Shown: positions 1 to 4,645 of the stretch, piece by piece | How the letters are laid out: each line of letters starts with the position of its first letter | Position numbering within the stretch: position 1 is the stretch's first letter | Assembly (NCBI GenBank): GCA_030682595.1 | Contig: JAUXNZ010000227.1 | Span: forward strand, 1 to 5,278 | Source: Rhodocyclaceae bacterium | Lineage (GTDB): Bacteria > Pseudomonadota > Gammaproteobacteria > Burkholderiales > Rhodocyclaceae | DNA: 5,278 nucleotides | Reading direction: 5' to 3' | The notes under the pieces: model-generated | Told to the model about the DNA's origin: nothing | Seen by the model: the letters and a program-made list of their open reading frames with translations, nothing else | Database searches by the model: none | Made by a program: the position numbers and the translations under genes

Positions 1-372
1 CATGTTCTTCAGCGCCGCCAGCGCCGCCTCGGCGCGGTGTTCCTGATAGAAGCCGAGCGTGGCGTTGAGCAGCACCACGATGGCAATGACGATGGCGTCC
101 TTGAGCTCGCCGACCGCCCCGGCCAGCACGGCGGCGCCGAGCAGTACGATGACCAGGAAGTTCTTGAACTGGTCGAGGAACTTAAGCCAGGCTGGACGCG
201 GCGGCTTTTCGGCGAGCTGGTTCGGGCCGTGGCTGGCGAGCCTTGCCGCAGCGTCGGATGCAGTCAGTCCGGCGGCCGGATCGACCTTGAGGGTAGCGGC
301 GACCGCTGCCGGAGTTTCTGCGTGCCAGGCGGGGGGTTCGGCGGGGTTTGAAACGGGAGATGGGTCAGACAT
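1..372 (-). CDS. Cation-transporting P-type ATPase, type II (N-terminal 124 codons only)
   Basis: This is the start of a P-type ATPase that would use ATP to pump a cation across the cytoplasmic membrane; the rest lies beyond the left edge. Residues about 15-65 match the Cation_ATPase_N domain: a W-H-A segment, then GLT (35-37) and GPNQL (49-53). Residues about 71-88 and 91-110 look like the first two membrane helices. They are followed by GFYQEHRAEAALAALK (107-122), typical of Ca2+-type (P2A) pumps just after the second helix. The DKTG phosphorylation site and the ion-binding helices are not in the window, so the substrate (Ca2+, Mg2+, Na+ or other) cannot be decided. The ATG at 372 is the only ATG after an in-frame upstream stop. 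The Shine-Dalgarno is poor (at best an AGCAAG-like stretch). The gene follows the TerB-like gene by 31 bp in the same direction and may be co-transcribed. Family call is firm; specificity is unknown. Confidence 0.88.
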   Translation of the reverse strand, partial: MSDPSPVSNPAEPPAWHAETPAAVAATLKVDPAAGLTASDAAARLASHGPNQLAEKPPRPAWLKFLDQFKNFLVIVLLGAAVLAGAVGELKDAIVIAIVVLLNATLGFYQEHRAEAALAALKNM

Positions 373-403
373 TCGACTTGCTATTGAGCATGAAAGTTAG
401 ATT

Positions 404-1381
404 TCAGGTGCCGCGCACCATCGCCATGATCTGGCCGGCATCAAGCGTGGCCGCTTTCTGTTCGATTTGCGGCAGGTATTGCGTCTGCATCTGCTTGGCC
501 GGTCCCAGCAGGTTCTGGAACGTGTCGCGCAGCAAAGCCGTGCTCATCACGCGCCCGCCGGCATAGTAGCGCTTGGCCACTTGTCCCAGCGCGTAGGTGG
601 TGGCGAAGGAAAAGGCCATGCCGGTGGCGGCGCCGCCCATCTTGCCGAAAGTCTTGCCCGCCATCTTGCCCAGAAGCCCGCCGAGCAGCTTGCGACCGAA
701 CTGTTCGAGATATTGCGAGGTCAGGCCGACTCCGGCGGCGGCGATGAATTCCTTGATGTGGCCCTGGTCGAGTTCGACGCCGTGCGCCTTGCCGATGCCA
801 TAGACCATCTTGATCTGCAGGGGGATGATGGCCAGAGAGGCCCAGGACTGCGGCAGCAGTTCCAGCGCGCCGTTGAGCAGGCTGTAATTCAGGATGGATT
901 TGTCCAGCCCCGCTGCGGACAGATTCGGCTGCGCCGCAACCAGTGAGTCCGCAGCGCTGGCCGGGCCGGACACGGCGATGACGGCGGGTGCGGCGGCTTC
1001 GGACATCTCGACGACGGCATCGGCCGCGCGCTCGAAGGCCGCGGCCTGCTCGACATCGAGCTTGAGCAGGGCCTTCAGTTCGCCCAGAAAACGCTGCTCG
1101 GCCTCGCTCTGGCGGCCGTCGGCATCGCACACGCACACCGCCATTTCATACGCCAACTGACGCAGGCCGGAATCGTCCAGAGTGGCGACGGCGCCTGCGA
1201 GGCTGACGCGCTTGAGCAGGACATCCTGATAAAGGCGGGCGAGGTCGGTTGTGGCGGCTTCGTTGCCGAATGACTCGGCAATGCGGCGGATTTCATCGCG
1301 CTCGCGGTCGTGCTTGGCGCCATCGGCGAAGGCCGCATAGAGGGCAATGGCGAGAATGGCGCGCTGCTGTTCCGGGTTCAT
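404..1381 (-). CDS. TerB-like / DUF697-like two-domain protein, function unknown
   Basis: A 325-residue protein. Residues 1-115 are helical and resemble a TerB-like domain (tellurite-resistance-associated fold), with two acidic motifs in matching positions: ADGAKHDRERDEI (19-31) and CDADGRQSEAEQRFL (85-99). In TerB such D/E residues bind metal; whether they do so here is inference. An Ala-rich linker (about 118-155) leads to residues about 160-280. That part resembles the YcjF/DUF697 family: a PLQIKMVYGIGKAHGVEL segment (187-204), then Gly/Ala-rich amphipathic helices (220-265) that could associate with membrane. No signal peptide, nucleotide-binding loop or catalytic site is visible. Its AGGGAG ribosome binding site lies at the end of the sodium channel gene, so the two are probably translated from one message. 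A role in sensing or buffering ions next to the channel is speculation. Real tellurite resistance should not be assumed. Domain calls come from memory of the families. Confidence 0.8.
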   Translation of the reverse strand: MNPEQQRAILAIALYAAFADGAKHDRERDEIRRIAESFGNEAATTDLARLYQDVLLKRVSLAGAVATLDDSGLRQLAYEMAVCVCDADGRQSEAEQRFLGELKALLKLDVEQAAAFERAADAVVEMSEAAAPAVIAVSGPASAADSLVAAQPNLSAAGLDKSILNYSLLNGALELLPQSWASLAIIPLQIKMVYGIGKAHGVELDQGHIKEFIAAAGVGLTSQYLEQFGRKLLGGLLGKMAGKTFGKMGGAATGMAFSFATTYALGQVAKRYYAGGRVMSTALLRDTFQNLLGPAKQMQTQYLPQIEQKAATLDAGQIMAMVRGT

Positions 1382-1390
1382 GGTCGGGTG

Positions 1391-1396
1391 CTCCCT
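1391..1396 (-). promoter_or_regulatory. Ribosome binding site of the TerB-like gene, overlapping the channel stop codon
   Basis: Read on the minus strand, AGGGAG stands 9 nt before the ATG at 1381, and its first A is the last base of the TAA stop (1398-1396) of the upstream channel gene. The placement supports this start and suggests that ribosomes finishing the channel help start the next gene. Confidence 0.7.
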
Positions 1397-2277
1397 TATT
1401 TATATGGGGTTGGCGTCATCGTTCGGGTGGGCGCCGCTTGGGCGAGTAGCAGCATTCTCAGTTCGCGAATTTCATCGCGCAGGGCGCGCACCTCGCTGTG
1501 CAGGTCGGCCTCGATGTGCTCCTTGGCCTGCTCCACTGCCGCCACTGTCTCTGCCTGTTCTTTCTCGTTGTAGCTTTGCATCGCGCTGACGATGATGGCG
1601 ATGAACAGGTTGAGCATGGTGAAGGTCGCCACCAGGATGAAGGGCACAAAGAAGGCCCAGGCGTAGGGGAAGTTTTCCATTACCGGGCGGGCGATGCCCA
1701 TTGACCAGCTTTCCAGTGTCATCACCTGGAACAGGGTATAGAGCGAAAGCCCGATGTCGCCGAACCATTCCGGGTGGGCGGTGGCGAACAGCTTGGTGGC
1801 GATCACCGCGAACACGTAAAAGATGATCATCAGCACCATGGCGATCGAGCCCAGCCCCGGAATCGCCGCCAGCAGCGCCCCGACCACGCGGCGCATCGAG
1901 GGCACCATGGTCAGCAGGCGCAACACGCGCAAGACGCGCAAGGCCCGCAGCACGGCGAGCGGGCCGGTGGCCGGCAGCAGGGCAATGGCAACGACGCTGA
2001 AGTCGAACACGCTCCAGGGGTCGCGCCAGAAGGCCTGCCGGTGGACGTACAAGCGCAGGGCGATTTCCACCACGAATACGCCAAGAATGAGCCGGTCGAT
2101 CCCGAGAATCAGCCCGCCCGCCACGGCCATCGCGGCGGGCCAGGTCTCCATGCCGAGCAAGGCCGCATTGAACAGGATCAGGGCGATGATGGCGCCCTGC
2201 ACGCGCGGATGCTCGATGAAGGCGCGCAGGCGCTCCCGCCTGTCCGGCGCTGCGGCAGGCCCGGTGATTTTCGTCAT
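1396..2277 (-). CDS. Bacterial voltage-gated sodium channel (NaChBac/NavAb type)
   Basis: A 293-residue six-helix ion channel subunit that should form homotetramers in the cytoplasmic membrane and pass Na+ on depolarisation. Segments: S1 about 27-43, S2 55-77 with E71, S3 89-103 with D92, and S4 107-122 with gating arginines R111, R114, R117 and R120 at every third residue. The pore is preserved: TLESWS at 187-192 matches the NavAb filter as I remember it, and the flanking QVMTLESWSMGI also resembles NavAb. E189 is the selectivity glutamate. S6 spans about 205-232, followed by a charged coiled-coil tail (236-278), which in this family assembles the tetramer. Length is normal (NaChBac is about 270 residues). 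The ATG at 2277 lies 3 bp after the htpX stop, with only a weak AAGG-like site 14 nt upstream, so translational coupling to htpX is likely. Annotation pipelines would probably name it 'ion transporter'. Sodium selectivity is inferred from the filter, not shown. Confidence 0.95.
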   Translation of the reverse strand: MTKITGPAAAPDRRERLRAFIEHPRVQGAIIALILFNAALLGMETWPAAMAVAGGLILGIDRLILGVFVVEIALRLYVHRQAFWRDPWSVFDFSVVAIALLPATGPLAVLRALRVLRVLRLLTMVPSMRRVVGALLAAIPGLGSIAMVLMIIFYVFAVIATKLFATAHPEWFGDIGLSLYTLFQVMTLESWSMGIARPVMENFPYAWAFFVPFILVATFTMLNLFIAIIVSAMQSYNEKEQAETVAAVEQAKEHIEADLHSEVRALRDEIRELRMLLLAQAAPTRTMTPTPYK

Positions 2278-2280
2278 GGC

Positions 2281-3156
2281 TTACTGCGCTGCCTTGAGCG
2301 CGGCGATGCGTTCTTCCAGGGGCGGATGGGTCATGAACAGGCGCTTGATGCCGCCGTTGCCGCCGCCGGCGATGCCGAAGGCGGCCATCTTGTCGGGCAG
2401 CGGTTGCGGATGCAGGGCATTCAGGCGCTCCAGCGCGGCGATCATGTTGCGTCGACCGGCGAGGCTGGCGCCGCCGCGGTCGGCGCGGAACTCACGCTGG
2501 CGCGAGAACCACATGACGATGATCGACGCCAGGACGCCCAGCACCAGCTCGGCAATGATCATGGTGACGAAGAAAGCCGGGCCGTGGCCGCGCTCGTTCT
2601 TGAACACCACCCGGTCCACGGTGTGGCCGATTACCCGCGAAAGGAACATGACGAAGGTGTTCACCACGCCCTGGATCAGCGCCATCGTCACCATGTCGCC
2701 GTTGGCGGCGTGGGCGACTTCATGGCCCAGCACCGCCTCGGCTTCCGGCCGCGTCATCTGTTGCAAGAGGCCGGTGGAGACAGCGATCAGTGAACTGTTC
2801 TTGGTCATGCCGGTGGCGAAGGCATTGACGTCGGGCGAATCGAAAATCCCGACCTCGGGCATCTTGATGCCGGCTGTCGTCGAGTATTTCCGGACGGTTT
2901 CCACCAGCCAGAACTCGGTCGAATTCGCCGGCGCCTCGATCACCTGCACACCCATCGATCGCTTGACCGACCATTTGGAGATGGCCAGCGAAATGAACGC
3001 ACCACCGAACCCCATCACCGCCGCAAAGATCAGGAGCGAAGTGAGGTTCAGCCCCTGGGCCGTCAGGTATGGCTCGACGCCCAACAGGCGCATGGTGACG
3101 GACAGCACCAGCAAGATGGCCATGTTGGTGCCGAGGAAGAGCAGGGTGCGTTTCAT
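2281..3156 (-). CDS. htpX: Membrane zinc metalloprotease HtpX (M48 family)
   Basis: A 291-residue protease of the cytoplasmic membrane that cuts misfolded membrane proteins; in E. coli (293 aa) it shares this duty with FtsH and is induced by heat and envelope stress. The zinc site is complete: HEVAH at 145-149 gives two histidine ligands and the catalytic E146, and E222 in REFRAD (221-226) is the third ligand. Other family marks are the SPDVNAFATG segment (107-116) upstream of the active site and MTHPPLEERI (275-284) near the end. Membrane helices are predicted at about 4-25, 38-59, 160-180 and 193-216, an HtpX-like topology. The start chosen (MKRTLLFLGTN) matches E. coli HtpX and has an AAGGAG site 9 nt upstream; the frame is open 9 codons further to a TTG, but that would put the binding site inside the gene. 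The upstream gap holds a hairpin and possible promoter; the sodium channel gene follows after 3 bp. Confidence 0.97.
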   Translation of the reverse strand: MKRTLLFLGTNMAILLVLSVTMRLLGVEPYLTAQGLNLTSLLIFAAVMGFGGAFISLAISKWSVKRSMGVQVIEAPANSTEFWLVETVRKYSTTAGIKMPEVGIFDSPDVNAFATGMTKNSSLIAVSTGLLQQMTRPEAEAVLGHEVAHAANGDMVTMALIQGVVNTFVMFLSRVIGHTVDRVVFKNERGHGPAFFVTMIIAELVLGVLASIIVMWFSRQREFRADRGGASLAGRRNMIAALERLNALHPQPLPDKMAAFGIAGGGNGGIKRLFMTHPPLEERIAALKAAQ

Positions 3157-3165
3157 TGGGATGTT

Positions 3166-3171
3166 CTCCTT
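3166..3171 (-). promoter_or_regulatory. Strong ribosome binding site of htpX
   Basis: On the minus strand, AAGGAG lies 9 nt before the ATG at 3156. This near-consensus site fixes the htpX start and rules out the longer TTG-initiated frame. The seven bases CAAGGAG (3172-3166) are also complementary, with one G-U pair, to CUCUUUG in the loop of the upstream hairpin (3218-3212). Confidence 0.8.
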
Positions 3172-3183
3172 GTGTCTATCCAA

Positions 3184-3214
3184 TTTATACGGCAGGGCAC
3201 TTCAATGTGCGCAA
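3184..3214 (-). promoter_or_regulatory. Possible sigma-70-type promoter for htpX
   Basis: On the minus strand TATAAA (3189-3184) makes a reasonable -10 box, and TTGCGC (3214-3209) a poor -35 box, 19 bp apart, which is longer than the preferred 17. Transcription would start near 3177, giving a leader of about 20 nt. The -10 box is the only A+T-rich spot in the gap. The boxes overlap the hairpin described separately, so the two readings compete: a start here would exclude the hairpin from the RNA. Confidence 0.3.
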
Positions 3215-3230
3215 AGAGGCGCCCCGCCGT
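3189..3230 (-). repeat. Inverted repeat / RNA hairpin between the 116-aa gene and htpX
   Basis: Arms 3230-3219 (ACGGCGGGGCGC on the minus strand) and 3200-3189 (GTGCCCTGCCGT) pair over 12 bp around an 18-nt loop. Ten pairs are Watson-Crick and two are G-U if the RNA is the minus-strand transcript; the plus-strand RNA would have two A-C mismatches instead. That asymmetry favours function in the RNA of these genes. The stem starts 6 nt after the stop codon of the 116-aa gene. No U-run follows it (next bases AUAAAUUGG), so it is not a standard intrinsic terminator. It could be a weak terminator, a message-stabilising or processing stem, or a leader element of htpX. Confidence 0.6.
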
Positions 3231-3236
3231 GAGTGA

Positions 3237-3587
3237 TTATCTGTCATCGTATGGTTCAAAAGCACGGCAAGGCCCCAGTATTGTCGCGATGACGATCGCG
3301 TTTTGCACGTCCATCCGGGTGCCCATAAGTGATCGTCTGGAAAAACGACGTCGCGGCAGAGGAGAAGAAACGCTCGGTACCTTGACTCCGCCAAATTGGC
3401 CAACGGCCATCTTGGGCGATGCTGCCGGTGCCGGGACTTCCATCAACTCCTCTGGTAATTCATCAAGAGGCCATCTCTGCGCGTCGTTTTTCTCCGCTTG
3501 CGGTCCGAAGCGTCTCATCAAGAACTGGAACAGCACGATGGCGACAAATATCGAAAGGTAGGTTAATTCCTTGGGGATTTCTTGCAT
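3237..3587 (-). CDS. Small single-pass membrane protein linked to floA, function unknown
   Basis: I do not recognise a named family. The 116-residue product has one hydrophobic helix near the N-terminus (about 8-25, containing YLSIFVAIVLFQFLM) followed by the positive RRFG (25-28). This suggests the long tail is cytoplasmic. The middle (30-77) is rich in Pro, Ala, acidic residues and Gly and looks disordered. The C-terminus has a basic patch PRRRFSRR (78-85) and then NAIVIATILGPCRAFEPYD (96-114). From memory, similar ends (AIVL..ILG-P-A) recur on otherwise different small bacterial proteins, so it may be a short interaction domain. The ATG at 3587 has an AAGGT site 9 nt upstream that overlaps the floA stop codon. 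The gene is therefore almost certainly made with FloA and may be its partner in the membrane. G+C is about 54% by hand count of 3241-3600, well below the other genes. That it is a real gene is supported by its start site, overlap and coherent domain order. Confidence 0.72.
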   Translation of the reverse strand: MQEIPKELTYLSIFVAIVLFQFLMRRFGPQAEKNDAQRWPLDELPEELMEVPAPAASPKMAVGQFGGVKVPSVSSPLPRRRFSRRSLMGTRMDVQNAIVIATILGPCRAFEPYDDR

Positions 3588-3595
3588 GGCTGTCT

Positions 3596-3600
3596 ACCTT
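3596..3600 (-). promoter_or_regulatory. Ribosome binding site of the 116-aa gene, overlapping the floA stop codon
   Basis: AAGGT on the minus strand (3600-3596) shares two bases with the floA TAA (3601-3599) and stands 9 nt before the ATG at 3587. It supports this start and translational coupling with floA. Confidence 0.6.
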
Positions 3601-4579
3601 ACTTCCTTGAAATCGCAATGGGTTCGTCTGCAGTGCTGGCGATCTCTTCGCGCATGACGGTATCGGCCTGCAGGTTCTTCATGCGGTAATAGTCCATGAT
3701 GCCCATGTTTCCCTGGCGAAACGCCTCGGCCATGGCGCGCGGCACTTCGGCCTCGGCTTCCACGACGCGCGCCCGCATCTCCTGTTCCAGCGCGACGGCC
3801 ATGGCGCGGCGTTCCTCGGCTTTTGCCTGGGCAATCTGCTTGTCGGCGTTGGCCTGGTCGATCTGCAGCTTGGCGCCGATATTTTCACCCACAGTCACGT
3901 CCGCGATGTCGATGGACAGGATCTCAAAGGCCGTGCCCGCGTCCAGGCCCTTGGCTAGGACATGTTTGGAGATGTGATCCGGGTTCTCAAGTACGCTCTT
4001 ATGGCTTGCGGCGGCACCGATGGTGCTGACCATGCCTTCGCCGACGCGCGCGACAATTGTTTCCTCACCGGCGCCACCGACCAGTCGGTCGATGTTGGTG
4101 CGGACCGTGACCAGGCAAACAGCAATCAGCTGGATGCCATCCTTGGCCACCGCAGCGACCTTCGGCGTTTGGATCACTTTGGGCAGCACGGACATCTGTA
4201 CCGCCTCCAGCACATTGCGTCCGGCCAGATCAATCGCTGCGGCGCGCTTGAACGGTAATGGAATGTTGGCCTTGTCGGCCGAGATCATGGCATTGACCAC
4301 ACGTTCGACGTTGCCGCCCGCGAGGAAGTGGGCTTCCAGATCGTTGATGGAGACGTCGAGCCCGGCCTTCACCGCGCTGATCCGCGCTGTGACCACCGTG
4401 GTCGGCGGCACACGGCGCAGGCGCATGCCGATCAGCGTAAGCAGTCCTACGTAGGCCCCGGAAGCCCATGCGGCGATCCAGAGGGGAACGGGTACCAGAT
4501 ACAGAATAAAGGCCAGTCCCGCTACCACAAGTAAAAGTGCGCCGAAGCCACCCGTCATGCCAGCCAAAATATCGATCAT
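3599..4579 (-). CDS. floA: Flotillin-like protein FloA (YqfA / UPF0365 family)
   Basis: A 326-residue membrane scaffold protein; Bacillus subtilis FloA is about 331 residues. In Bacillus, FloA and FloT form mobile membrane assemblies that affect fluidity and help signalling and protease complexes. Residues about 10-52 make a hydrophobic hairpin or re-entrant anchor (GALLLVVAGLAFILYLVPVP, 13-32, then 33-51). Next comes an SPFH-like region (about 57-230) with GLDVSINDLEAH (73-84) and PKVAAVAKDGIQL (139-151). A charged helical section (about 245-290) carries Ala/Glu-rich EAEAEVP (274-280). The family-typical C-terminal DYYRMKNLQADT lies at 296-307. The ATG at 4579 has AGGAG 6 nt upstream. No NfeD partner gene, often found beside floA, is next to it here: a yccA-like gene lies upstream and the 116-aa gene downstream. 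Some stretches have G+C near 55-60%, lower than htpX. The family call is firm; the cellular role in this organism is inferred. Confidence 0.95.
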   Translation of the reverse strand: MIDILAGMTGGFGALLLVVAGLAFILYLVPVPLWIAAWASGAYVGLLTLIGMRLRRVPPTTVVTARISAVKAGLDVSINDLEAHFLAGGNVERVVNAMISADKANIPLPFKRAAAIDLAGRNVLEAVQMSVLPKVIQTPKVAAVAKDGIQLIAVCLVTVRTNIDRLVGGAGEETIVARVGEGMVSTIGAAASHKSVLENPDHISKHVLAKGLDAGTAFEILSIDIADVTVGENIGAKLQIDQANADKQIAQAKAEERRAMAVALEQEMRARVVEAEAEVPRAMAEAFRQGNMGIMDYYRMKNLQADTVMREEIASTADEPIAISRK

Positions 4580-4585
4580 TGCTTA

Positions 4586-4590
4586 CTCCT
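4586..4590 (-). promoter_or_regulatory. Ribosome binding site of floA
   Basis: AGGAG on the minus strand (4590-4586) stands 6 nt before the ATG at 4579. It decides the floA start and fits the usual FloA N-terminus. Confidence 0.75.
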
Positions 4591-4596
4591 GTGTTG

Positions 4597-4618
4597 TTGT
4601 GCGGCACTTGCTGCACAA
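4597..4618. repeat. 22-bp inverted repeat in the floA leader
   Basis: The arms TTGTGCGGCA (4597-4606) and TGCTGCACAA (4609-4618) are complementary at nine of ten positions, the tenth being G-T, with 2 bp at the centre. It sits 6 bp upstream of the floA ribosome binding site in the 66-bp gap after yccA. No T-run follows on either strand, so it is not a clear terminator. It could be a protein-binding operator for a dimeric regulator or a leader hairpin; with so tight a centre the innermost pairs would open in RNA. No obvious -35/-10 pair was found in this gap. Confidence 0.5.
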
Positions 4619-4645
4619 GGACTACTGTCGTGCGCCTGGCTGCGA

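Noticed and set aside
441..1136. Overlapping minus-strand frame of 231 codons and plus-strand frame 467-946 inside the TerB-like gene
   Set aside because: Both are Arg- or Gln/Ala-rich shadows of the 404-1381 gene, with no recognisable domain and no ribosome binding site.
1915..1960. Short repeated GCGCAA/GCGCAG-like units
   Set aside because: They encode the regularly spaced arginines of the channel S4 voltage sensor, not a DNA repeat with its own role.
3157..3183. Longer htpX start at the TTG at 3183
   Set aside because: It would place the strong AAGGAG site inside the gene and add nine residues not seen in E. coli HtpX; the ATG at 3156 fits spacing and homology.
3184..3208. Heat-shock (sigma-32) promoter upstream of htpX using TTGAAG
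   Set aside because: The only CCNTAT-like -10 candidate lies about 7 bp away, far below the usual 13-17 bp, and the CCCCAT core is missing.
3189..3230. Intrinsic transcription terminator before htpX
   Set aside because: The stem is strong, but no U-run follows it on the coding strand and the loop is 18 nt; kept as a hairpin of unknown role.
1774..3232. Long open frames on the plus strand (1774-2793 and 1823-3232)
   Set aside because: They run antisense to the clear channel and htpX genes. Their products are His/Gln/Gly- or Arg/Ser-rich low-complexity strings with no domain, as expected opposite G+C-rich coding sequence.
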